This document shows positions 1-6,891 of a stretch of DNA of 11,481 nt, piece after piece. Position numbers and translations under genes: made by a program. Within the stretch, counting starts at the first letter, position 1, and every line of letters starts with the position of its first letter. Source of the DNA: JBFMGS01 sp040752635. Lineage in GTDB: Bacteria > Bacillota > SHA-98 > UBA4971. A model generated the notes under the pieces. It made no database searches. It worked only from the letters and a program-made list of their open reading frames with translations, and was not told where the DNA came from. The stretch spans positions 1 through 11,481 of the forward strand of contig JBFMGS010000063.1 in assembly GCA_040752635.1 (NCBI GenBank), read 5' to 3'.

Positions 1-2
1 CA

Positions 3-155
3 CATCCGCGGAATAGGCTCGGGCGCGGTCTTCTACCGCCCAACACAATGCTAAGTGAGTCTTATAAGGCCTTCAGGGTTCTTGAGCACGGAGGCGCATA
101 CAGGGAAGCCTGCAAGAATTTCTCTATGTCAGGAGGAATTTCGCCCTACGAGTAG
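3..155 (+). CDS. Possible 3' end of an unidentified ORF, open at the window edge
   Basis: Frame 3 is open from the window edge to TAG at 153-155, about 50 codons. An internal ATG at 48 would give a 35-residue peptide, but no ribosome binding site precedes it. The stretch LEHGGAYREACKNFSMSGG resembles in rhythm a helix-turn-helix of the 'GxSYREAxxxxGxSxGTI' type. That would suggest the truncated end of a DNA-binding protein, but the match is short and I do not regard it as an identification. A second frame (frame 1) also runs from the edge, to TAA at 52-54, so which frame is coding, if either, cannot be decided from this window. Confidence 0.15.
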   Translation, partial: HPRNRLGRGLLPPNTMLSESYKAFRVLEHGGAYREACKNFSMSGGISPYE

Positions 156-356
156 AACTTACTTATTGCGACTAATAAAGAATGACCTCGACTGCGTCTC
201 TCGTTCTTGCGCTTGAGCAGAAGCCCACTCATAGAGACTGAGAACTTGTGCGATCCACGGAAGCGGCAAGTCTCTGAGAGAAGGAAAAAGGGTTTGAAGT
301 CTTGTCAGGGTTCTCCACAAGCGAACCGGGAGGAATCAATCCTGAGACGTGAAGAC
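156..356. other. Leader region upstream of the nagB-like gene
   Basis: I see no convincing gene in these 200 bases. The frame of the nagB-like gene is open back to a TTG at 207, but the conceptual peptide (rich in Arg and Lys, with no family similarity) does not look like protein. The region holds an A/T-rich imperfect palindrome near 162-180 and a purine-rich GGGAGGA at 328-334. No confident -35/-10 pair could be assigned. Being upstream of the first gene of the series, it is the natural place for the operon promoter. Confidence 0.4.
162..180. promoter_or_regulatory. Imperfect palindrome, candidate operator
   Basis: The sequence TTATTGCGACTAATAA (163-178) has perfect 5-bp arms, TTATT and AATAA, around a 6-nt GC-richer centre. 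C at 162 and AAG at 178-180 extend it imperfectly. A/T-rich arms around a GC-containing centre are common in operators of ROK repressors, and a ROK protein is encoded in this locus. It lies upstream of the first gene. The assignment is inference only; I found no clear second copy elsewhere in the window. Confidence 0.3.
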
Positions 357-1145
357 GTGCTTCCTGAAGAGCAATTCAACGTAGACAAGCTCACCGTGAA
401 GATATATGACAATCGTCATCTGATGGGAACGGCAGCGGCGGCACAGGTGTCCGAGTTCATGAGCGACGTGCTCAAGCAGAGAGAACGGGTGAACATAGTC
501 TTCGCGGCCGCCCCTTCCCAGGAAGAGTTTTTGGCAGCATTGAGGTCTACCCCTAACCTAGACTGGTCTCGCGTCAATACTCTTCACCTTGATGAGTATC
601 TAGGGCTGCCAAGTGACGCTCCCCGGGCATTCGGGCGGTTCCTTAAAGATAGACTATTCGATTGGGTACATCCAGGCAAAGTGTATTACCTAAGGGGCAA
701 TAGCACTGACCCCTCAATAGAATGCCAGAGATACTCTCGTCTTATCATTGAGCACCCGCTGGATATAGCATGTATAGGAATAGGGGAAAACGGCCACATC
801 GCGTTCAACGATCCGCATGTCGCTGATTTCGAGGACCCGGTCCTCGTTAAGGAAGTACACCTTGACGAGAAATGCCGTCTGCAACAGGTACACGACGTCT
901 GTTTCCCCTCACTGGATCTGGTTCCGACGCATGCTCTGACAATGACTATACCGGCGATTATGTCAGCCAGGCATATTTATTGCATTGTTCCCGGCCCCAG
1001 AAAGCGAGAAGCAGTGAAGAGAGCCCTTGAAGGCCCAATCGAAGCTGCCTGTCCCGCTTCCGTGCTCCGTATGCATCCGTGTGCCGTTCTTTTCCTGGAC
1101 AGGGAGGCGGCATCAGACCTTGAGCAGGTGCGTCTTCGCAGATAG
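357..1145 (+). CDS. nagB: NagB-like glucosamine-6-phosphate deaminase/isomerase
   Basis: Member of the NagB/6-phosphogluconolactonase-like sugar isomerase fold. The classic enzyme converts glucosamine-6-P to fructose-6-P plus ammonia in the cytoplasm. With the GTG start at 357 it has 262 residues, the usual family length. Visible motifs are AAAPSQEEF (50-58), the catalytic LDEYLGL (78-84; D79 corresponds to the enolisation Asp72 of E. coli NagB), GIGENGHIAFNDP (141-153; H147 corresponds to His143) and the T.TIPAI segment (195-201). E. coli NagB has GNDGH...FNEP here, so the ring-opening Asp141 and Glu148 are replaced by Asn145 and Asp152. This variant looks like a NagB-related subfamily, so the exact substrate is uncertain. 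Start choice: GTG 357 and GTG 396 are both possible. GTG 396 would begin MKIYDN, like canonical NagB, but neither has an ideal ribosome binding site. The stop lies inside the 30-bp tandem repeat that follows. Confidence 0.85.
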   Translation: MLPEEQFNVDKLTVKIYDNRHLMGTAAAAQVSEFMSDVLKQRERVNIVFAAAPSQEEFLAALRSTPNLDWSRVNTLHLDEYLGLPSDAPRAFGRFLKDRLFDWVHPGKVYYLRGNSTDPSIECQRYSRLIIEHPLDIACIGIGENGHIAFNDPHVADFEDPVLVKEVHLDEKCRLQQVHDVCFPSLDLVPTHALTMTIPAIMSARHIYCIVPGPRKREAVKRALEGPIEAACPASVLRMHPCAVLFLDREAASDLEQVRLRR

Positions 1146-1200
1146 CTATCTTAGACTCGGATGTTTGCGAGACAGCTATCTTGGATTCGGATGCTTCGAA
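1140..1200. repeat. Two tandem ~30-bp direct repeats with embedded palindrome
   Basis: Unit 1 (1141-1170) and unit 2 (1171-1200) match at 23 of 30 positions, with differences concentrated at the end. Each unit starts with a 12-bp dyad: AGATAGCTATCT (1140-1151, a perfect palindrome) and AGACAGCTATCT (1170-1181, one arm mismatch). The two dyads are therefore exactly 30 bp apart, close to three helical turns. The nagB-like stop codon TAG (1143-1145) lies in unit 1. The remaining spacer leads to the transaldolase-like start at 1240. The repeat could be a paired operator, an RNA-level element, or a recent slippage duplication. Confidence 0.7.
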
Positions 1201-1239
1201 GAGGCAGGGGCGCAAAGCTCAACGTGGGGTGACCTCTGG

Positions 1240-3258
1240 ATGAGGAAAGAAAACCTATCCCCCGAAATTGGCTGCATGAGCAAGGTCGTGATCGATCTGG
1301 TCCTAAACAACGAACCAAGGACCGCGACCATGATGGCCGGATGGGATCTAGAACTGGCCCGCCAGAAGACTCTCTTCTTTACCCAGCCTGCCACGTTTCT
1401 ATGTCACTTGAACACGGCGGTCTCTACCCTAGACTCGGCTTTCGCTCGTGGCGGGGTTGAAACGAGAAAGCGAAGCACGTCATACCTCTTGGGGATAGCG
1501 GATTCACTGAATTCCATAGTAGAACTTGGGTATAACCTGCAGTCTCAGGAATTGCATGGCCCATCTGTGCTTGCTGAGCGTGACGTTACCAAGGCGAGAG
1601 CCCTGTGTCAAAACATGCTGAGCAGGTGGGAAACAGTTGCTCCTGACGATGTCCGGGAATGCCTACGTGAGGTAGAAGCCGAAGACTTGGCTGTTAACAA
1701 GGGAGATAATCTTTTCGTGGGATGGGCAAAGGATTGGCAGGCCAACACCGGGAATGACCCCTACCACACAGTTAGTGAGTTCCTGAAATGCTTTTCCGCC
1801 CTGTACAGTCCAGATATGTACTATCCTGCTCTGTTCCTGGCACGTGAAGATGGGAAAACGGCGACGCAGTTCTTCAACGACTATGGCCTTCAGGCTGCCA
1901 GGTGTCGTAAGATAGGCAGTCTTGGCGGCACTACAAACCCAGTTATAGCTGTGCTTGGGGAGGACGACCTTGATGGCTTCGGGAACGTATGGGGGCAACA
2001 GGCCGCCGATTTCATACGACTGTTCCCGAACAAGTGGCATGAGGTCCGGAGGAGGATAGCCCGCGAACAGGTCGATCTAGGCATGCCTGATGACTGGGCG
2101 GCCACTAGGTTCACCGAGTGGGTGGTTGCCGACGCTATGCTGGCCCTCAGATCGGTGTTCTTGCTGAGGGGCCTCGGCCGCGTGTCGTTCCAGTTGAGGC
2201 CGGATTGGCATGATGATGAAGAGAAATTGATCCTTGCGGGTGCAAGTACTCATGCAGCATTGGCGGAAAGAGTAAGGCAATTCGACGATGTGCTTCTTGA
2301 CGGGGCGGGCGAACCTTATGTCTCGTTGGTTCGCGCTCGCTTGGGAAAGCCAAACAATCACTTTAAGGTGGCATGCACAAGTCAAGTGGCGCTGAACGTG
2401 GTCAAAGCTTTCAATGCGGGGTATCACGGTAAGTATCCTGACGCTTTGAAGGAGCGCTTACTGACTAACATGACCCTATCGTACGACGTGCCGCAGATGG
2501 TGGCGTCAAGCCTGGCAATTGAGGAGGGAATACAGGAGTACGAGAGGCGGACCGGCGAGAGAGTAGACGAAGGACAAGGCGGATCGGTGGTCACGAGCAT
2601 GATAGGAAGGTTCAATGATTCGATTAGAAGCTATCGTATTAACACCCTTTTCTCTGCTCTCCCCGAGGAAAGCCCTTTTCGTTCGAGCGTTGCTAACCCT
2701 GTCAGCATCAAGACTCTCGAGGATCCAGCGATCAATAATCCTGAATTCATTGCCCTGATGAAGCAAGCGGGGATCGATTTCGAGCCCTGTATCGAGGAGG
2801 ATGCGATTGATCATGCGGGGACCCTCCTGACCAAGAGGGTGGTCGTGCTCTTAAGGTCAAGCTACGGGTGTAAGAAGATCAGGATACTTACCGCCTCTAA
2901 ACGCAAGTTTCACCAGAACGTTGACCTCCTGGGCGTGCCATTCTCTACGGATTTCGGGAATATCCAAAGAATGTCCATAGGTTTAGCAAAAGCCGACCAA
3001 CTGAAGATAGAGCGGTGGGAAACGATAGGAGATGGAATGAATCCTGATGGGACCCCTGCGGCGGGTTCCGTATGGGAGAAGAGAGAAGCAGTGCTCAGAC
3101 GTATCTGGCCAGGCTGGGCGAAGGCATATGAGGCCAGCGGTCTGATGCCAGACGAGTACCTGAAAGCTCCGTATGTCAGGGCGACGCTCGATCAGTTCAT
3201 TGCCTACTGGGCTGAAAATGTAAGCCGGGCAAAGATGTGGAGGGAGAGGATATCATGA
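1240..3258 (+). CDS. Large transaldolase-like protein
   Basis: A 672-residue cytoplasmic protein with transaldolase/fructose-6-P aldolase family motifs spread over its middle. D214 (FFND) lies about 20 residues before GGTTNP (229-234), like FSA Asp6 and TTNPS. VSFQL (315-319) has Gln318 where transaldolase has the Glu of VSTEVD. FKVACTS (375-381) places K376 at the Schiff-base lysine. N410 and T412 (LTNMTLSYDV) match CNLTLLFS, and S453/R457 (VTSMIGRFND) match ISPFVGR. The Schiff-base chemistry is thus probably retained, with the Glu-to-Gln change modifying acid/base catalysis. Classic members have about 215 to 320 residues. Here an extra N-terminal ~200 residues and an insertion plus C-terminal part of ~200 residues are unrecognised; RILTASKRKF (548-557) may be the last barrel strand. 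The ATG at 1240 is chosen for GGGGTGA at 1226-1232; the frame is open upstream to 1027, overlapping nagB. It overlaps the next gene by ATGA, so the two are translationally coupled. Role inferred: C-C cleavage or transfer on the keto-sugar phosphate made by its neighbours. Confidence 0.75.
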   Translation: MRKENLSPEIGCMSKVVIDLVLNNEPRTATMMAGWDLELARQKTLFFTQPATFLCHLNTAVSTLDSAFARGGVETRKRSTSYLLGIADSLNSIVELGYNLQSQELHGPSVLAERDVTKARALCQNMLSRWETVAPDDVRECLREVEAEDLAVNKGDNLFVGWAKDWQANTGNDPYHTVSEFLKCFSALYSPDMYYPALFLAREDGKTATQFFNDYGLQAARCRKIGSLGGTTNPVIAVLGEDDLDGFGNVWGQQAADFIRLFPNKWHEVRRRIAREQVDLGMPDDWAATRFTEWVVADAMLALRSVFLLRGLGRVSFQLRPDWHDDEEKLILAGASTHAALAERVRQFDDVLLDGAGEPYVSLVRARLGKPNNHFKVACTSQVALNVVKAFNAGYHGKYPDALKERLLTNMTLSYDVPQMVASSLAIEEGIQEYERRTGERVDEGQGGSVVTSMIGRFNDSIRSYRINTLFSALPEESPFRSSVANPVSIKTLEDPAINNPEFIALMKQAGIDFEPCIEEDAIDHAGTLLTKRVVVLLRSSYGCKKIRILTASKRKFHQNVDLLGVPFSTDFGNIQRMSIGLAKADQLKIERWETIGDGMNPDGTPAAGSVWEKREAVLRRIWPGWAKAYEASGLMPDEYLKAPYVRATLDQFIAYWAENVSRAKMWRERIS

Positions 3259-4013
3259 CGAAAACCGCGCTTGATTACCTTAATGCCGTCGTGTCCATTC
3301 TGAAGGAGATCGAGAGCAAGGAGAGGGACTCCATTGACAAGGCCGCTGGCTTGCTGGCGAAGGCTGTATCTGAAGATCGCCTGATAAACATTATAGGCCC
3401 CGGTGGCCATTCGAACATGGCCGTTGAGGAAGCGTTCTGGAGAAGCGGCGGACTCGTTCCGATAAACGCAATGCTCGACGCAGGCACCAATCTTATACAC
3501 GGCGCGAAGCGCTCAAACCTCGTTGAGAGGACATGTGGATATGCCAAGACCGTGCTTGATTCGTATGGGATCACCGAGGGAGACGTCCTTGTAATAGTCA
3601 ATGCCTATGGCATCAACGCGATGACGATCGATTGCGCGCTTGAATGTAAGAGACGCGGCGTGACTTCGATCGGTATAACCTCAACTTCCTTTGCGGATTT
3701 TGTTCCAAAAGGGAGCCCGGCGCGCCATCCTAGCGGCGAGAGCCTTTATAAGCTGGTAGACGTCTTTATCAATAATCATTTGCCTCTGGGAGATGCGGTT
3801 GTAGAAGTGCCGGGCGTGGTGCAGAAAATGGGTCCTACCTCGACGTTTGCCAATTCGTTTGCGATCAATCTTCTTATGATAAGAACCGCTGAGAAACTCC
3901 TGGAGATGGGCATAACCCCGCCTGTGTGGATGAGCGCTAACATGCCTGACGGCGACAGAATGAACAAGAAGTATGAAGAAATGTACTTCCCCAGGATAAA
4001 GCACCTAAGGTAG
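3255..4013 (+). CDS. SIS-domain sugar-phosphate isomerase-like protein
   Basis: A 252-residue SIS (sugar isomerase) domain protein resembling the UPF0309-type family of stand-alone SIS proteins. The first phosphosugar loop is IIGPGGHSNMAVEEAF (46-61), followed by WRSGGL, matching the family pattern GxGHSxxxxEExFxRxGGL. The second loop reads IVNAYGIN (114-121), where most SIS proteins have ISNSGxN; the serine that normally contacts phosphate is lost. GPTSTFAN (193-200) is a third conserved segment near the active site. The ATG at 3255 overlaps the upstream stop (ATGA) and is preceded by AGGGAGAGGA (3241-3250), a strong ribosome binding site. SIS proteins in amino-sugar loci act as aldose/ketose isomerases, as deaminase/isomerases (AgaS-like) or as etherases (MurQ). 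The MurQ signature is not visible here, so the reaction is unassigned. Confidence 0.85.
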   Translation: MTKTALDYLNAVVSILKEIESKERDSIDKAAGLLAKAVSEDRLINIIGPGGHSNMAVEEAFWRSGGLVPINAMLDAGTNLIHGAKRSNLVERTCGYAKTVLDSYGITEGDVLVIVNAYGINAMTIDCALECKRRGVTSIGITSTSFADFVPKGSPARHPSGESLYKLVDVFINNHLPLGDAVVEVPGVVQKMGPTSTFANSFAINLLMIRTAEKLLEMGITPPVWMSANMPDGDRMNKKYEEMYFPRIKHLR

Positions 4014-4183
4014 TAAAGAAGACCGAAAAGACCGGTCGGATAACTGTGTAACGAATTCAGAGTTCTTGTGAGGGAAAGGAAAAGGCGTCGGCTGGCTGCC
4101 GGTTCGCCAGAATGTGAGAGGGTGCGAAGGGCAAGCCCTCGGCCGGACCCGGCGGTCGGATTTATAGAGACTGGAGGACATAG
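4014..4183. other. Intergenic region upstream of the ROK gene
   Basis: These 170 bases hold no convincing ORF. A short inverted repeat, GACCG (4021-4025) with CGGTC (4033-4037), lies just after the SIS stop but has no T-run, so it is not a clear intrinsic terminator. The 9-mer CGGTCGGAT occurs at 4033-4041 and again at 4153-4161, near both ends of the gap, and could mark repeated regulator contacts. The strong ribosome binding site GGAGGA (4173-4178) belongs to the next gene. Confidence 0.4.
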
Positions 4184-5425
4184 TTGGAATCAATGAGGCA
4201 TGCGAAACCTGCAAGCAACAGCCGGGATGTTAAGGTTCTCAACCGTTTGCTGGTGAGGAACACAATCCGAAAACTCGGTCCTATCGCCAGACACGAAGTA
4301 GCCAAGGTTACAGGGTTAACCCCGCCTACAGTCACCGTGATAGTAAACGAGATGATCAGGTCGGGCATTGTGAAGGAGGTAGGCAGGGGGATTTCCACTG
4401 GGGGAAGACGTCCCGTCATGTTGGAACTGAATCCGTGCGCCGGGTTCATTCTTGCGGTGCGCATACAGCACGGCGAAATCGTCACAGCCATCCTGGACCT
4501 AGCCGGAACTATACTAGAGACCCAGCGCCTTGAGCCGGATACGTCCGCGCCCGGGAATGTTGTGAACGTCATAGGAACATCTTTTGATAACATGACAGAA
4601 CGGTTGGGAATAAAGAACGACCAGGTGCTTTGGTGCGGGGTTGCATCTCCCGGGCTGATTGATTCTCATAGAGGGATTGTGGCGCGCTCTTCAAACCTGG
4701 CGTGGCAAAACGTTGCTCTAGGTGAGGCATTATCCGGGCGTCTTGGCAGAATTCCTGTGCATGTTGAGAACATCTCAAATGCCGCTGCGCTAGGGGAGAA
4801 AATGTATGGCGTCGCGCAAGGATGCGCTAACCTGATATACCTGAATCTTTCCGTCGGCATTGGCGCGGGGATCATAATTGATAACCAAATCTATGGCGGG
4901 GCGCACGGATACGCCGGCGAAGTCGGGCACGTGGCTGTGTATCCTGAGAACGGTCCCATTTGCGCTTGCGGGCAACGAGGCTGTTTTGAAGTTGTGTGTG
5001 GAGTTCGAGCGGTCCTGGCGAGAGTAAAGTCCGAGGTTTCTGACGAGACGTTTACTGCGTTGGGGCTCTCGAAGGAACGAGTTACTGTCGACGATATAGT
5101 AAGGTCGGGTCTTGCTAATACGCCTGAAGTACAGAGGATACTGCACGAAACAGGCAAGACAGTCGGACTCGCGATTGCCAATCTAGTGAGCCTTTTTAAT
5201 ACCGAGATGGTAATACTCGGCGGAGAACTGTCGAGGGCTGGAGACTTCTTTCTCGATGCTGTGAACAGAGAAGCGAGAGAACGCGCGCTTAGAGAGATCA
5301 TACAAGCGGTTAAGATCGTTCGTTCCACTATGGCGACGGATCCGGCGTTGATGGGAGCGTACTCGCTAGCGATCGAAGATCTCTTTTCAGTCGAGGAATG
5401 GAGGCGTCCATGCAACGGTACCTGA
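4184..5425 (+). CDS. ROK-family transcriptional repressor
   Basis: A 413-residue regulator of the NagC/XylR type. A winged helix-turn-helix occupies about residues 15-80: RNTIRKLGPI, then EVAKVTGLTPPTVTVIVNEM as the recognition unit, and GGRRPVMLELN as the wing end. The ROK sugar-binding domain follows, with NLSVGIGAGI (221-230), GEVGH (245-249; H249 a zinc ligand) and the zinc cluster CACGQRGC (260-267). The ROK kinase features are missing: no DxGGT phosphate loop near residue 92 (AVRIQHGEI instead), and the catalytic Asp of ENDAN is replaced (ENISNAA, 195-201). It should therefore bind sugar without phosphorylating it. The TTG start is chosen because GGAGGA ends 5 nt upstream; the alternative ATG at 4193 is 14 nt away. 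Likely role: local repressor released by the pathway sugar or sugar phosphate. Confidence 0.92.
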   Translation: MESMRHAKPASNSRDVKVLNRLLVRNTIRKLGPIARHEVAKVTGLTPPTVTVIVNEMIRSGIVKEVGRGISTGGRRPVMLELNPCAGFILAVRIQHGEIVTAILDLAGTILETQRLEPDTSAPGNVVNVIGTSFDNMTERLGIKNDQVLWCGVASPGLIDSHRGIVARSSNLAWQNVALGEALSGRLGRIPVHVENISNAAALGEKMYGVAQGCANLIYLNLSVGIGAGIIIDNQIYGGAHGYAGEVGHVAVYPENGPICACGQRGCFEVVCGVRAVLARVKSEVSDETFTALGLSKERVTVDDIVRSGLANTPEVQRILHETGKTVGLAIANLVSLFNTEMVILGGELSRAGDFFLDAVNREARERALREIIQAVKIVRSTMATDPALMGAYSLAIEDLFSVEEWRRPCNGT

Positions 5426-5499
5426 TCCTGTTCTATAAGACTGCCTTTATGGTCAAAGCCGGTAGGCAAGTTGTAGTTGCTGGGTCGTACTCCTTGTAG
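5410..5499 (+). CDS. Possible 29-residue small ORF overlapping the ROK 3' end
   Basis: An ATG at 5410 follows GGAGG (5400-5404) by 5 nt and opens a frame to TAG at 5497-5499. The peptide begins MQRYLILFYKTAFMVKAG and is hydrophobic with basic residues. It overlaps the ROK stop by 16 nt in another frame, a typical translational-coupling arrangement. I recognise no family. It may be chance, since a purine-rich stretch in the ROK coding end could mimic a ribosome binding site. Confidence 0.2.
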   Translation: MQRYLILFYKTAFMVKAGRQVVVAGSYSL

Positions 5500-5607
5500 T
5501 CCCTAGGGCGTATTCCGGGGGCGCGGACCCTGGTTATCGCCGCGCAGCCAGGATCCAGGCCAACTAAGACTCGAGTTTCCCAGGGTTTCACAGGGAGGCA
5601 GGTTCTG
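5426..5607. other. Intergenic region between the ROK and LarA-like genes
   Basis: These 182 bases hold only the small ORF end described separately. The sequence contains weak inverted repeats, such as CCTGG with CCAGG around 5529-5552 and TGCCT (5442-5446) with AGGCA (5464-5468), but no stem followed by a T-run. A new promoter could lie here, yet no convincing -35/-10 pair was found. GGGAGG at 5593-5598 is the ribosome binding site of the LarA-like gene, 9 nt before its ATG. Confidence 0.35.
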
Positions 5608-6891
5608 ATGCCGCGAGTATCTATACCTTACGGAAAGCGCCAGATTGCCATCGATATACCTGATGCCAATTTCTGTGAGGTACTATATCCGAATGCGGTC
5701 GAGTTTCCTGCCGACGAGTCTGTTGAGATCAGATGGGCAATAGAGAACCCCATCGGCACACCGGACCTTGAAGAGCTAGCATTCCCCGGGTGCAGAGTGG
5801 CTATACTTTGCGACGACATAAGTCGGCCCACTCCTACAGATAGGATATTGCCCATCCTGCTAGACAAGTTGCACAGGGCGGGAGTATCCGACGACCGCAT
5901 AGTCATCATCATGGCCCTAGGCAGCCACAGGCCGATGACAGCGGCTGAAATCGATAAGAAGGTTGGTAGGCAGATAAGAGAACGAATAGCTGTTTTCAAT
6001 TCGGAGTTCCGCGATAAGACGCGCCTGGTCGAGCTCGGCATTGCACCCGGGGGAGTGCGTGTCTGGGCGGATAAGAGAGCAGTCGCGGCTGATATTAGGA
6101 TCGGCTTGGGAAGCATCGTGCCACACCCTGCGGTGGGTTGGTCCGGAGGTGCAAAAATAATCTACCCGGGCATCACAGGGGAGGAAACAGTCGCGACCTT
6201 TCACCTTCAACACGGGCGAGTACCGTGGAATATGTGGGGTTCAGACAAGAGTCCCGTCAGGCAAGACATGGAACGATGGGTGGACACGGTCGGTCTTCAT
6301 TTCATCGTGAACGTCGTTTGCACCCCGAGAGGACGGATCTATAAGGCGGTGGCCGGGCACTACATTAAGGCGCACCGGGCAGGGGTGGAGTATGCCAAAC
6401 ACCTATTCGGGGTTAAGGCCCGAGGCAGAGTTGAAATTGCCATCGTGAGTTCCTACCCGGCTGACTGGGATTTCTGGCAGGCCGGCAAGGGGCTCGTCTC
6501 CGGTGACTTCCTGGTAAAGGACGGGGGCACTCTAATCTTAGTAACTCCTTGTCCGGAGGGCGTCGGCCCACATCCGGATTTCATGCGCCTGGTAGGCAGG
6601 GATGACATAGAAGGCCTGCTCGACCAAACCAAGTCTGCTTTACATGCAGGTGGCGACCCGCTGGCAGTATCCGTAGCCGCAGCGACCGCCAGGATACGGA
6701 AGCGCGTGAGAGTGGCCCTGGTGTCAGAGGGTTTAAGCTCCAGGGATGCAACCGAAGCAGGATTTATCAAGTTTAGTTCGGTCGAACTTGCACTGGTGGA
6801 TGCTCTGGCCTCTCATGGTCCTTCCGCCAGGATCTCTGTTTTGCCATATGGGGGGGAGGTTTACCCCATGGTCTCTGCTCAGCAACAGTAA
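5608..6891 (+). CDS. LarA-like nickel-pincer-nucleotide racemase/epimerase
   Basis: A 427-residue LarA-family enzyme; lactate racemase of Lactiplantibacillus plantarum has 424. LarA interconverts D- and L-lactate with a nickel-pincer cofactor bound to a lysine, and relatives act on other 2-hydroxyacids. Alignable residues fall almost one-for-one on LarA: DDISRPTP (69-76; Asp/Arg substrate region), GSHRPM (105-110; H107 for His108), VPHPAVGWSGGAKIIYPGI (171-189; H173 for His174, K183 for the cofactor lysine Lys184) and TFHLQHG (197-203; H199 for the Ni ligand His200). All key catalytic positions therefore appear intact. The C-terminal domain runs to GEVYP (416-420). No larB, larC or larE cofactor genes are in the window, so maturation must come from elsewhere. 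Its place in an amino-sugar cluster suggests the substrate is a hydroxyacid moiety of the imported sugar. Lactate racemase itself is only one option. Confidence 0.9.
   Translation: MPRVSIPYGKRQIAIDIPDANFCEVLYPNAVEFPADESVEIRWAIENPIGTPDLEELAFPGCRVAILCDDISRPTPTDRILPILLDKLHRAGVSDDRIVIIMALGSHRPMTAAEIDKKVGRQIRERIAVFNSEFRDKTRLVELGIAPGGVRVWADKRAVAADIRIGLGSIVPHPAVGWSGGAKIIYPGITGEETVATFHLQHGRVPWNMWGSDKSPVRQDMERWVDTVGLHFIVNVVCTPRGRIYKAVAGHYIKAHRAGVEYAKHLFGVKARGRVEIAIVSSYPADWDFWQAGKGLVSGDFLVKDGGTLILVTPCPEGVGPHPDFMRLVGRDDIEGLLDQTKSALHAGGDPLAVSVAAATARIRKRVRVALVSEGLSSRDATEAGFIKFSSVELALVDALASHGPSARISVLPYGGEVYPMVSAQQQ

Noticed and set aside
1..54. Frame 1 tail ending at TAA 52-54 as the upstream gene's C-terminus
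   Set aside because: Only 17 codons are visible, and a competing open frame exists (frame 3), so no choice is supported.
207..356. N-terminal extension of the nagB-like frame back to a TTG at 207
   Set aside because: The extra ~50 residues are low-quality, Arg/Lys/Ser-rich and have no family counterpart; NagB-like proteins begin close to the VKIYDN strand.
1027..1239. Upstream extension of the transaldolase-like frame overlapping nagB
   Set aside because: It overlaps a clear gene in another frame and runs through the tandem repeat; ATG 1240 has a good ribosome binding site.
3255..4013. SIS protein called as MurQ (MurNAc-6-P etherase)
   Set aside because: The MurQ signature segments (GAGTSGRLG-type loop and AASGRTP-type loop) are not seen; kept only as a functional hypothesis for the locus.
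4021..4037. GACCG/CGGTC inverted repeat as terminator of the SIS gene
   Set aside because: The stem is only 5 bp and no T-run follows.
4184..5425. ROK protein as the missing sugar kinase
   Set aside because: It has an N-terminal winged helix, and the kinase phosphate loop and catalytic Asp are replaced.
5435..5450. ATAAG...CTTTAT as a second copy of the leader palindrome
   Set aside because: The arms are unequal and the core does not match the site at 162-180.
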